A stretch of DNA of 64,000 nt from Bacteroides ndongoniae (GTDB lineage: Bacteria > Bacteroidota > Bacteroidia > Bacteroidales > Bacteroidaceae). The position numbers were made by a program, and so were the translations under genes. The stretch covers positions 1-64,000 of the forward strand of contig NZ_FNVV01000012.1 of NCBI RefSeq assembly GCF_900108345.1, read 5' to 3'. The notes under the pieces were generated by a model, which was not told the origin of the DNA, did no database searches, and saw only the letters and a list, made by a program, of their open reading frames with translations. Shown piece after piece: positions 16,594 to 24,178 of the stretch; within the stretch, counting starts at the first letter, position 1; each line of letters starts with the position of its first letter.

Positions 16594-17667
16594 TTAGTAG
16601 TGAAAATCGGGATTGTAACGGTATCCCTTTCCTTCCTTTACAATCATACGCTTGTTCACGAGGAACGTGTTCAATGCCACGAGGACATTGCGTCCCCGCT
16701 CGTAGCCGATGCTTGCATAGCCCTGCTTCAACGCCTGTATGGCGTTGGAATAGCCCTGCACGGTGCGCTTGCCGAAACCGTTTTCCAACGCCGTGCGGTG
16801 CTGCTGTTCAGTCAGTTCCGTAAGCGGGAAACTTTTTTCCTGCTTGGGCTGCTGGAATACATAGCCGTCCACGACTTCGGGCAATGCGCTGTCGTTGATG
16901 CGGAAGGCGAAAGGCTCGAAGTCCCGGTCGCGTATATGTGCCGCCTTTACCTCGCTGATGTTCCCGTCCTGCGTGCTCTTGGTGATTTGCAGGACGGTTT
17001 CCGCCTTGTTGTTCAGTTCCGTGCCGATATGTCCCCTCGTATTGTCATCCCCCTTGTTCAGATGCAGCACGGTATGAATGTGCAGGTTGTATCCGCTTGA
17101 CCAGCGCATGAGCAGGTTTATCAGGTCGGTCGATTCGCTGGGGCTGTTGATGTCATACATCAGGTCGCGGATGCCGTCAATGATGAGCAGCCCCACATCG
17201 GGCATGTTCTCCAGCATATACTCGATAATCCGCTTCCGCATGTCAGGGGTCTGTTCCCGAAGTACGATGAAAACAAAGTCGTCCCTGTCTTGGTCGGTCG
17301 GCAGCCCGGCAAGCCGCAGGATGCGTTCCATCACCTTGTGGCAATGGTATCTGCTCTGTTCGGTGTCCACATAAAGGATTTTCCGTTTGTCCGGAGGCAG
17401 GCACGCCGAATAGTGCAGCACCTCGTCATTGGTCAGTGCCGCTGCAACGATGGCGGAGATGTTGAACGTCTTCTTGCTTTTCGCCTTGCCTGTGGAGGCG
17501 CTGAAGTTGCCCAGCGTCCCGATGGTGGAGCCGTTCACCCAAAGGATTTCAGGCGGCACATCGTAAGTGTCCGTCACTTTCAGGCGGATGCTTTTCCAAA
17601 GGGCAGCAAAATCTTCCTTATTCATGATGGTGTCCTCTTTAGCCTCCGTGCTTTTCTTGTTTTCCAT
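16594..17667 (-). CDS. RepA-like AAA ATPase / DnaB-fold helicase
   Basis: 357 residues from ATG 17667 (MENKKSTEAKED), 5 bp after the stop of the HTH gene; the longer upstream frame is overlap with that gene. Walker A is SASTGKAKSKKT, Walker B VGLLIIDGIRDLM, and HTVLHLNKGDDNTRGHIGTEL is a RepA/DnaB-like sensor segment. The C-terminus (KRTVQGYSNAIQALKQGYASIGYERGRN) looks like a winged helix. Probable replication helicase of the element. Confidence 0.8.
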   Translation of the reverse strand: MENKKSTEAKEDTIMNKEDFAALWKSIRLKVTDTYDVPPEILWVNGSTIGTLGNFSASTGKAKSKKTFNISAIVAAALTNDEVLHYSACLPPDKRKILYVDTEQSRYHCHKVMERILRLAGLPTDQDRDDFVFIVLREQTPDMRKRIIEYMLENMPDVGLLIIDGIRDLMYDINSPSESTDLINLLMRWSSGYNLHIHTVLHLNKGDDNTRGHIGTELNNKAETVLQITKSTQDGNISEVKAAHIRDRDFEPFAFRINDSALPEVVDGYVFQQPKQEKSFPLTELTEQQHRTALENGFGKRTVQGYSNAIQALKQGYASIGYERGRNVLVALNTFLVNKRMIVKEGKGYRYNPDFHY

Positions 17668-17672
17668 GGGCT

Positions 17673-17960
17673 TTACTTCTTTAAGGGATGGTTGAGAACA
17701 TACTTCTGCGCTTCTTGCTCTATCTGCGTTTTGGTCTTTACCGGATTCTGGCGGAGCCATGCTTCCAGTTCGGACTTCTCAAAATAAAGCATCTTCCCCT
17801 GCGGCTTGTAATGGGGAATCAGATTGCCCGAAGTCAGCTTGTAAAGGTAACTTTTGGACAGGTTGAGGAATGTGCTCGCTTCATCAAAGCTAAGCACGTT
17901 CTTGGTTAGGAACAACATTCTTTCGAGTTCTTCCACTCGCATTTCCAAAGTTTTTTCCAT
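17673..17960 (-). CDS. HTH-domain protein (excisionase-like)
   Basis: 95 residues from ATG 17960 (MEKTLEMRVEELERM); the longer frame adds an unlikely N-terminus. The HTH is FDEASTFLNLSKSYLYKLTSGNLIPHYKPQGKMLYFEKSELEAWL, the classic excisionase/MerR-like pattern. A -7 element TAACTTTG on the minus strand (18133-18140) lies ~170 bp upstream. Heads the operon with the RepA-like ATPase. Confidence 0.85.
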   Translation of the reverse strand: MEKTLEMRVEELERMLFLTKNVLSFDEASTFLNLSKSYLYKLTSGNLIPHYKPQGKMLYFEKSELEAWLRQNPVKTKTQIEQEAQKYVLNHPLKK

Positions 17961-18192
17961 ATTGCTTGAAACTTTTTGGTGAAACAATATGAAGGTGCGC
18001 ACCCTCGTTTTATTTTTGATGGGGCAAAAATCGGCATCCTCCAAAACATCAACACATAAGTTACGGGTAACTCACGTGAAATATTTTTGTTTTGACCTAT
18101 GCCGACATGCCGCATCGTTTTGTTAACGGGGGCAAAGTTAAAGGCTTGGAAATGAAGTCTAATTGAGCTTTGTTTGACCGCTCAGACTATGC

Positions 18193-19101
18193 TCAACCTT
18201 TTTGCAGTTGCTTGATGTATTTGTCTATGATTTCGTATCCTTTCGGGTAGATGCACTTCACGTTGTCTGTCGCGCTCGACAAGTCGCTGCGTGTGAGGTA
18301 TTTGTCTTTTATCTTGGCAAGTACCAGCTTGTTGTTGGCTATGACGGACTGCCACTCATAAGCGATATAGTTGTAGCAGCTAAGCTGCATCATCAGATAA
18401 GCCAGCAAGCGGTTGTTGTTGGACTTCAATACCCCGTTCAGTTTGCAGGCGAAGAAGTCCTAAAGGATTTTCGGGGTGATTGTCGTGGTGAATATGTGCG
18501 CTTCGTTGATACATTCGACAAACAGTTTGATTTGTTGCGTTGTAAGGACTGATTTGAATGGATTGGATTTCCCGACTATCTTGGTCGGCTCAGGCTGTGC
18601 CTTCTCTTCTTCTTTTGGCTGTTCTTCTGATTTCTCATCCAAAGGAACAGAGGCATGACTGGCGTCCTCCGATTGTTGGAGGTATTCCAGATATTGGGTC
18701 TGCATGACAAGGCGCACAATGGAAGAAAAGAACGGAAGCTGCTCATCATAGCAAGTGGAAGATTGCAGGTATTTGTCCATATCAAAAGAAGAACATTGGA
18801 ACGAAATATATTTTTTCCGCTCGTCAAAAGAGAGATTCTCGAAGAAACCGCTTTCCCAAAGGAAGTCCGGCATCAGTATGTCAAAACGTATATTGTGCAG
18901 GGCACGGTTCTTTTGGCATAGGGATACAAGGTTCTCGGTCACGTTGAAAATTTCTTGCCGGATGTAGTCATTCATTTGCGCTTCCGTCAGGTATTCACGC
19001 TTTAAGGCAAGCGCATTAGTTTTCATCCCGTATTCATGGGCAACACATTTATCAAGTAACTGCTGTATCTTTTTGAAGTTGGTTTCTCTGAAATCTTCCA
19101 T
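18193..19101 (-). pseudogene. Unrecognised protein gene interrupted by in-frame TAG
   Basis: The frame from ATG 19101 gives 213 residues to TAG (18460-18462), then stays open in the same frame for 88 more codons (DFFACKLNGVLKSNNNRLL and onwards) to a stop at 18193-18195. The second part is equally protein-like, so the ancestral product was ~302 residues and the TAG probably arose from CAG (Gln). A strong promoter precedes it. The N-terminal part is helical, and residues ~155-180 are a Pro/Glu-rich linker. Function not recognised; a regulator like RteC is possible but not supported. Confidence 0.7.
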
Positions 19102-19132
19102 ATACGTTGTGCATTAAAATCGGTTTGGGTTA

Positions 19133-19162
19133 CAAAGATAAGTGATGGATACCGTTTTCAAA
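19133..19162 (-). promoter_or_regulatory. Promoter of the TAG-interrupted gene
   Basis: On the minus strand TTTG (19159-19162), an 18-nt spacer and TATCTTTG (19133-19140) match the Bacteroides consensus, ~32 bp before the start codon. Confidence 0.75.
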
Positions 19163-19260
19163 GCAAACAAAAGCAGGAGAAAGGAAGAAATATGCAGCAT
19201 TTTTGTTAATAAAGTATAAATATAAGGTTGATAAAACGGCGAAAGTACTCTTTCTTTTTC

Positions 19261-19288
19261 TTTTCGTCAGGAAGTACACTTTTAGTAC
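19261..19288. repeat. Terminal arm-type repeat, right copy
   Basis: 28 bp containing AAGTACACTTTTAGTAC, identical to 8413-8440 except for two adjacent bases, in the same orientation and ~53 bp inside the right core. In the circular form the two copies would flank the joined att site. Confidence 0.7.
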
Positions 19289-19303
19289 GCCCGATAAAAA
19301 GAA

Positions 19304-19337
19304 AAACCCTTGATAATCAGTCGATTATCAAGGGTTT
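19304..19337 (-). terminator. Terminator behind tRNA-Leu
   Basis: A perfect 15-bp stem (19304-19318 with 19323-19337) with a 4-nt loop, followed on the minus strand by GGTTTTTCTTTTT. It lies on the element side of the att core, so the element supplies the tRNA's terminator. Confidence 0.85.
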
Positions 19338-19340
19338 GAA

Positions 19341-19354
19341 GTACCCAGACCCGG
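19341..19354. other. att core, right copy in the tRNA-Leu 3' end
   Basis: GTACCCAGACCCGG, identical to 8297-8310. It covers the 3' acceptor strand and part of the T-arm, so insertion regenerates an intact tRNA. Confidence 0.85.
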
Positions 19355-19425
19355 GGTCGAACCGGGATGGAAGTGAATCCACTGGTGTTTGAGACCAGCG
19401 CGTCTACCGATTCCGCCATCTGGGC
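19342..19425 (-). tRNA. tRNA-Leu (anticodon CAA)
   Basis: 84 nt. Acceptor stem GCCCAGA/TCTGGGT (first pair G-U), D-arm GCGGAATCGGTAGACGC, anticodon stem CTGGT/ACCAG with loop CTCAAAC giving anticodon CAA, a long variable arm as in class II tRNAs, and T-arm CCCGG-TTCGACC-CCGGG. CCA is not encoded. It is the integration target of both mobile elements. Confidence 0.95.
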
Positions 19426-19451
19426 ATTGCATTGATTTCTCAATTGCGGTG

Positions 19452-19482
19452 CAAAGATACGGCTTTTTTCTAAACCTGCAAG
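19452..19482 (-). promoter_or_regulatory. tRNA-Leu promoter
   Basis: Minus strand CTTG (19479-19482), a 19-nt spacer and TATCTTTG (19452-19459), 26 bp before the tRNA 5' end. Confidence 0.65.
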
Positions 19483-19595
19483 CGATTCATAAAAAAACAA
19501 GGGAAAAACAAGAAAAAAATAATAAAACACACCGTAAGCATTCCGCATTTACAGAAAATACTGTACTTTAGCAGAAACTTTAAACAAAAAACAAA

Positions 19596-20681
19596 ATGAT
19601 GACAAATAAGGACAACTTCTGTGTAATCATGGGTGGAGGAATCGGAAGCCGATTCTGGCCATTCAGCCGCAAGACGCTCCCTAAACAATTCCTGGATTTC
19701 TTCGGAACAGGACGCTCGTTGTTACAACAGACTTTTGACCGGTTTAAAAAGATTATACCGACTGAGAACATTTTTATTGTGACCAATGATATGTATGCCG
19801 CCCTTGTAAAAGAGCAACTGCCTGAGCTAACCAGCGAACAGATTTTGCTGGAGCCTACACGCAGAAATACAGCGCCTTGTATTGCATGGGCATCTTACCA
19901 TATCCGAGCCATCAATCCAAATGCCAACATTGTAGTAGCCCCCTCCGACCACCTGATACTGAAAGAAAATGAGTTTCTCGATATCATCACAAAAGGATTG
20001 GAATTCGTTGCCAAATCGGAAATTCTGCTTACACTGGGTATCAAGCCCAACAGACCGGAAACAGGATATGGCTATATACAAATCGCCGAACAGAAGGGTG
20101 ACAATTTCTATAAAGTAAAAACATTCACCGAAAAGCCGGAATTGGAGCTCGCAAAAGTCTTTGTAGAAAGCGGAGAATTCTATTGGAATTCAGGACTTTT
20201 TGTTTGGAATGTCAATACTATCATCAAAGCCGGAGAATTACTGCTCCCCGAACTGGCTGCTAAACTGGAACCAGGTAAAGACGTCTATGGTACGCCGGAC
20301 GAAAAGAAGTTTATCGATGAGAACTTCCCCGCATGCCCCAACGTATCGATCGACTTCGGCATTATGGAGAAAGCCGACAATGTATATGTTTCATTAGGCG
20401 ACTTTGGATGGTCCGACCTTGGAACCTGGGGTTCGCTCTACGATTTGTCACCTAAAGACGAAAACAATAACGTAACTTTAAAGTGTCAGTCGATGTTCTA
20501 CGGCAGCAAAGACAACATCGTTGTATTGCCCAAAGACAAACTTGCGGTTATTGAAGGCTTAGAAGGGTATCTGATTGCCGAATCGGACAATGTACTGCTA
20601 ATCTGTAAGAAAGACGAAGAACATGCCATCCGGAAATACGTCAACGATGCGCAAATCAAATTAGGTGAAGATTACATCTGA
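19596..20681 (+). CDS. manC: Mannose-1-phosphate guanylyltransferase
   Basis: 361 residues. Makes GDP-mannose from GTP and mannose-1-phosphate. The nucleotidyltransferase signature is MGGGIGSRFWPFSRKTLPKQFLDF. Further family motifs are EPTRRNTAPCIAWASY, VAPSDHLI, RPETGYGYI, FTEKPE, FYWNSGLFVW and DFGWSDLGTWGSLY. There is no C-terminal phosphomannose isomerase domain, so this is the short single-function form. Feeds capsule, O-antigen and fucose synthesis. Single gene with its own terminator. Confidence 0.93.
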   Translation: MMTNKDNFCVIMGGGIGSRFWPFSRKTLPKQFLDFFGTGRSLLQQTFDRFKKIIPTENIFIVTNDMYAALVKEQLPELTSEQILLEPTRRNTAPCIAWASYHIRAINPNANIVVAPSDHLILKENEFLDIITKGLEFVAKSEILLTLGIKPNRPETGYGYIQIAEQKGDNFYKVKTFTEKPELELAKVFVESGEFYWNSGLFVWNVNTIIKAGELLLPELAAKLEPGKDVYGTPDEKKFIDENFPACPNVSIDFGIMEKADNVYVSLGDFGWSDLGTWGSLYDLSPKDENNNVTLKCQSMFYGSKDNIVVLPKDKLAVIEGLEGYLIAESDNVLLICKKDEEHAIRKYVNDAQIKLGEDYI

Positions 20682-20761
20682 TATAAGCTTAACAGATTAT
20701 AACCGACGGAAGTATGCAGAATGCTTAGCTTTTCAGCCCAAAGCAACTAATTTCAAAAGAT

Positions 20762-20794
20762 AAGAGGGTGCATTTCTAAACAATGCATCCTCTT
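20762..20794 (+). terminator. Terminator of manC
   Basis: A 12-bp stem with one G-T wobble (AAGAGGGTGCAT 20762-20773 and ATGCATCCTCTT 20783-20794), followed by CTTGTTT. The same AGAGGGTGCA stem type recurs after pnp. Confidence 0.75.
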
Positions 20795-21057
20795 CTTGTT
20801 TCCAGAAAATCAGTTATGCGGTCAACAATATCAATACCCCCATAACCAGCCGTTTATTCGGAAAACAAAAAGTAAAGAGCAACAAACGTCTACTGTACGC
20901 TAAAAGCGAACACGTGTCCGATTCCGAACAGCCTTATAAATTTATTGTAAACTGATAATCAGATATTTGATTCATTGGCACGTCTTTTGAATTATCATAG
21001 GCGGAGCAAGTCCAAAGAGAAAAGAAATAGAAATAATAACTTAAAAGAATATCGATT
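20795..21057. other. Leader of the DUF3836 gene
   Basis: No gene or clear repeat is visible. It presumably holds the promoter of the DUF3836 gene, but no convincing TAnnTTTG element with a -33 partner could be placed. Confidence 0.4.
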
Positions 21058-21504
21058 ATGAAAGCAACAAATTTATTCAAAGCATTGGCATTTTCAGTAT
21101 TGACATTAGTGAGCGCTCTTAACACTGAAGCAAAGGCCCAGGACAACTTTATAACAAACGATGAAGTAAAGAACAATCTGGTCGTTTCTCGTACCATCTA
21201 TAAATTAGACGGCAATTATCTGCATAATCACATACGCTACGAGTTTGCTTACGATGAACAGAATCGCCTTATCTGTAAGACAGCCAACAAATGGGATGGC
21301 ACATCGGACAAATGGGAACCTTATTTCCAAATGACTTATCGCTACGAAGCTGGTGAAATCATCATGAATTATGCCCGTTGGAATGAATCGAACCATAGTT
21401 ATAGCAAGGACATGCAACAGAGTGTTTACGCACTGGATGAAGACAATACTCCCGTTGTGTGCCAAACGGTGGACAAAACAGTCTCAATGGCCGAGCATAA
21501 ATGA
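21058..21504 (+). CDS. DUF3836 secreted protein
   Basis: 148 residues with a Sec signal peptide (FKALAFSVLTLVSALNTEAKAQ, cleavage near residue 28). The YEFAYDEQNRLICKTANKWDG and YFQMTYRYEAGEIIMNYARWN repeats are typical of Bacteroides DUF3836 proteins, usually small secreted or periplasmic. The last ~10 residues look unusual, while an alternative frame after ~21486 continues with a tryptophan-containing stretch, so a frameshift near the 3' end is possible. Followed by a strong terminator. Confidence 0.75.
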   Translation: MKATNLFKALAFSVLTLVSALNTEAKAQDNFITNDEVKNNLVVSRTIYKLDGNYLHNHIRYEFAYDEQNRLICKTANKWDGTSDKWEPYFQMTYRYEAGEIIMNYARWNESNHSYSKDMQQSVYALDEDNTPVVCQTVDKTVSMAEHK

Positions 21505-21602
21505 TAAAAAGAACAATGGTCTGTTCAGTATTACCAATCGAAAGCAACCGTTTTATGAAATTGCCTACCAGAGCGCGAAATTTAAGACTATAATATAATA
21601 AA

Positions 21603-21632
21603 AAGAGGGTATGTCAACCGGCATACCCTCTT
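21603..21632 (+). terminator. Terminator after the DUF3836 gene
   Basis: An 11-bp perfect stem, AAGAGGGTATG (21603-21613) and CATACCCTCTT (21622-21632), followed after four bases by a run of seven T. Confidence 0.85.
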
Positions 21633-21671
21633 GCTGTTTTTTTATGTATAAAGAAGGAGAATTTGGCTTTT

Positions 21672-22064
21672 TCAGAACGCAGAACGAATAGCTTCGGCCA
21701 CAGCCCGGAACTCTTCGTCTGTCAGTTTCAATTTAGGATTGGAAAAAAGCATATCTTTCTCGCTTTGCATAGGAATCAGATGAATGTGCGCATGAGGAAC
21801 TTCCAGTCCCAGCACAGCCATTCCCACCTTCTTGCAAGGGAAAGCCTTACCGATAGCAAGTGCCACTTTCTTGGCAAAAACCTGCATACCAGCCAGATCT
21901 TCATCGTTCAAGTCGAAAATGTAGTCCACTTCCTGTTTAGGAACTACCAGCGTATGACCTTTCACCAGCGGATTGATGTCGAGAAAAGCAAAATACTTGT
22001 CATCTTCCGCTACTTTGTAACAGGGTATCTCACCTGCAATGATTCTACTGAATATTGTTGCCAT
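21672..22064 (-). CDS. HIT-family nucleotide hydrolase
   Basis: 130 residues from ATG 22064 (MATIFSRIIAGEIPCYKV); eight further in-frame codons upstream look artefactual. The histidine triad is HAHIHLIP. Other HIT features: FAFLDINPLVKGHTLVVPK and GLEVPHAHIHL. Probably hydrolyses adenosine-nucleotide phosphoramidates or dinucleoside polyphosphates. It lies 50 bp downstream of greA in the same direction and is probably co-transcribed with it. Confidence 0.9.
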   Translation of the reverse strand: MATIFSRIIAGEIPCYKVAEDDKYFAFLDINPLVKGHTLVVPKQEVDYIFDLNDEDLAGMQVFAKKVALAIGKAFPCKKVGMAVLGLEVPHAHIHLIPMQSEKDMLFSNPKLKLTDEEFRAVAEAIRSAF

Positions 22065-22114
22065 AACTATAAAGATAAAATAAGGCAAGCCCCATACAGG
22101 GACCTGCCTTCCGT

Positions 22115-22579
22115 TTAAAATGAAATGTTTACTACTTCCAGATTGATGATACCTTGGGGTACTTTGATTTCGGCAACATCGCCCACTTTCTTGCCAAGCA
22201 ATCCTTGGGCAATCGGCGTATTGACCGAGATCTTTCCTTCCTTCAGGTTGGCTTCGCTTTCCGAAACGATGGTATAAGTCATCTTCATACCATTCTTCAC
22301 ATTCTTCAGTTCTACCTTATTCAATATCTGCACCGTATCGGTTTTCAGTTTGGACTCATCAATGATTTTTGCATCGGCAATCACCATTTTCAGTTTGTTG
22401 ATTTTGCTTTCGAGCAAACCCTGTGCCTCTTTTGCAGCATCATATTCGGCATTTTCCGACAAGTCACCCTTATCACGGGCTTCCGCAATAGCGGCTACAA
22501 TCTTAGGACGCTCCACCGATTCCAGTTGTTTCAATTCGGCTAACAATTTGTTGTAGCCTTCTTCTGACATGTAAGCCAT
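22115..22579 (-). CDS. greA: Transcription elongation factor GreA
   Basis: 154 residues. The N-terminal coiled coil (YNKLLAELKQLESVERPKIVAAIAEARDKGDLSENAEYDAAKE) contains the acidic tip DLSENAEYDAAKE that reaches the polymerase active site and stimulates transcript cleavage. The C-terminal FKBP-like domain contains SVNTPIAQGLLGKKVGDVAEI. Normal length. Upstream lies a terminator for the preceding minus-strand gene. Confidence 0.96.
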   Translation of the reverse strand: MAYMSEEGYNKLLAELKQLESVERPKIVAAIAEARDKGDLSENAEYDAAKEAQGLLESKINKLKMVIADAKIIDESKLKTDTVQILNKVELKNVKNGMKMTYTIVSESEANLKEGKISVNTPIAQGLLGKKVGDVAEIKVPQGIINLEVVNISF

Positions 22580-22621
22580 ACTTTTTTCCTCCTTATTATT
22601 TTAATTTATTAATGTTCTTAT

Positions 22622-22659
22622 AAACAAAAAAGAATTCCAACATGGTCATCATGCTGGAA
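22622..22659 (-). terminator. Terminator of the redoxin lipoprotein gene
   Basis: Stem TTCCAACATG (22635-22644) and CATGCTGGAA (22650-22659) with one wobble. Read on the minus strand it is followed by TTCTTTTTTGTTT. Confidence 0.7.
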
Positions 22660-22766
22660 CCCTCTTTCCGTATTGTTGGGCAAAGATAATCTTTTAAATC
22701 ATGCGTGTCAAGCAAAAAGGAGTGCTTTGTAACATATTTAAATGAAATATTCTAATTTATAACAAG

Positions 22767-23927
22767 TTACAGCAATGCTTTTACTGCCGCTTCCAAGTCT
22801 TTTATTGTTTCGCCACGCGCGCTCAACTCATTATTTTTGTTGATCAGGAACAGTGTCGGCACCGTTTTTACATTGTACGAAGCTGCTACTGAAGAGTAAA
22901 TGCCATTGGCATCGCGTACGCAAATCCACGGCAAATTATCGGCTGTCGTCTTCCAGTAATGTTCGTCGGCATCCAAAGAAACCTGATAGATTTCCAACCC
23001 CTGGTCAGCATACTTCTTATACAAGTCAAGCAGCAGATAGTTGTGCGTAGCCGATACGGCAGTCTGATAAATCGTAAAATCCAGAATCACAGCCTTTCCT
23101 TTCAGATCGGTCAGTTTGCGCATGTCGCCCTTCATGTCGCGCAGGCTGATATCAATTACACCCGTTTCTTGAATCACCTCCTGAGGAATATCCAAAGCCT
23201 TCGGTTGTGATGCATGGGTATTCTTCATACCCTTTATAACGATGTTATACAGATTCTTCGAACGGTCGGCATGAGGATAGAAGTTGTTCAGACTTGTGGC
23301 TACAGCAGCAAAACACTTCACATCGTCCTTGTTGTTCAACGGGTCGAAAATCAGGTAATTGTTCAACTTTTGAAATAAAGCAAAATAAGCCGCTGCCGTA
23401 TTGGGAGCTGCAAAGATATAATTGATCTTCACATCATCCTTATAGTTCTTCAGCAACACGCCCAGACTGTCTTCAAACACATCGACTCCAATCTGATGAG
23501 AGCGCATAGCCTGTGCCAAAGCATCTACATCACTCTGCAATTTTGCCTGCTTCAACGTCAGTTCCTTTATTTTCTGGCTGTTGGCCGATCCCTTCACTTC
23601 GTAAGTAGTGGCAAAATCGGTAAAAGGTGCATCAATCTGAACCGTCTCGGTCGAATCGATTGAGAAGTTAATCACCTTGTCTTCTACCCGCAAACGATAG
23701 AATTCGGGAGACTCGGGACGGGGTTGCTTGAAAGAATAAGTTCCGCTTTCGCCCAACTTTACCGAATCCAGCGGTGTGATACCCTCCAAGGCCGATGCTT
23801 CCAGATACAGCATTTTGCCTGCCGCATCAGCAATCTTTCCTTCCACCTCAAATTTCGGTTCCGAATTACATGCCCCCAAACCAGCCGCCACGAGTACGGC
23901 TAAAAAGATTTTCTTCATATGCTTCAT
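22767..23927 (-). CDS. DUF4369 / thioredoxin-fold lipoprotein without CXXC
   Basis: 386 residues (an alternative ATG lies 9 bp downstream). The signal peptide has lipobox LGAC, so the mature protein is a lipoprotein. Residues ~25-130 form a DUF4369-type domain, and ~240-386 a TlpA/AhpC-like thioredoxin fold (GKAVILDFTIYQTAVSATHNY, YNVKTVPTLFLINKNNE). At the usual CXXC place the sequence is TIYQTAVS, so no redox-active cysteine pair is present and disulfide chemistry is unlikely. May act as a binding or chaperone-like protein. Confidence 0.8.
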   Translation of the reverse strand: MKHMKKIFLAVLVAAGLGACNSEPKFEVEGKIADAAGKMLYLEASALEGITPLDSVKLGESGTYSFKQPRPESPEFYRLRVEDKVINFSIDSTETVQIDAPFTDFATTYEVKGSANSQKIKELTLKQAKLQSDVDALAQAMRSHQIGVDVFEDSLGVLLKNYKDDVKINYIFAAPNTAAAYFALFQKLNNYLIFDPLNNKDDVKCFAAVATSLNNFYPHADRSKNLYNIVIKGMKNTHASQPKALDIPQEVIQETGVIDISLRDMKGDMRKLTDLKGKAVILDFTIYQTAVSATHNYLLLDLYKKYADQGLEIYQVSLDADEHYWKTTADNLPWICVRDANGIYSSVAASYNVKTVPTLFLINKNNELSARGETIKDLEAAVKALL

Positions 23928-24131
23928 TCTAATTTTTATTTTTTAAATCCTTGTTTCTGCTGCCGGATAACAGGCGCCGCAACACCAGAACGGTCGTAGA
24001 AACCGTGCAAATATACTTCTTTTCGAGTTTAGTCAAAGCATTTTCAACACTTCTTCCGCTTCGAAAAGCAAAAAAACGGCAAAACCAAAACTTTTTATCT
24101 CATTCACACCATATTAGAAGAATAAAATATG

Positions 24132-24139
24132 TATCTTTG
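24132..24139 (+). promoter_or_regulatory. -7 element of the pnp promoter
   Basis: TATCTTTG, ~40 bp before the pnp start, in the 250-bp spacer between divergent genes. No good -33 TTTG is visible. Confidence 0.55.
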
Positions 24140-24178
24140 CGCGAATTTTGAAAGAAAATTAGATATAAAACATTTTTT

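Larger units (their letters stand above)
8297..19354. mobile_element. Right integrative mobilizable element (~11 kb) at tRNA-Leu(CAA)
   Basis: Bounded by the direct repeat GTACCCAGACCCGG at 8297-8310 and 19341-19354, the latter being the 3' end of tRNA-Leu. The integrase lies next to the left boundary. A 28-bp repeat is found just inside each end. It carries relaxase, relaxosome protein, primase and RepA-like ATPase but no mating-pore genes, so it is mobilizable rather than self-transmissible. Cargo: DUF1016 protein and Kup potassium transporter. Confidence 0.85.
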
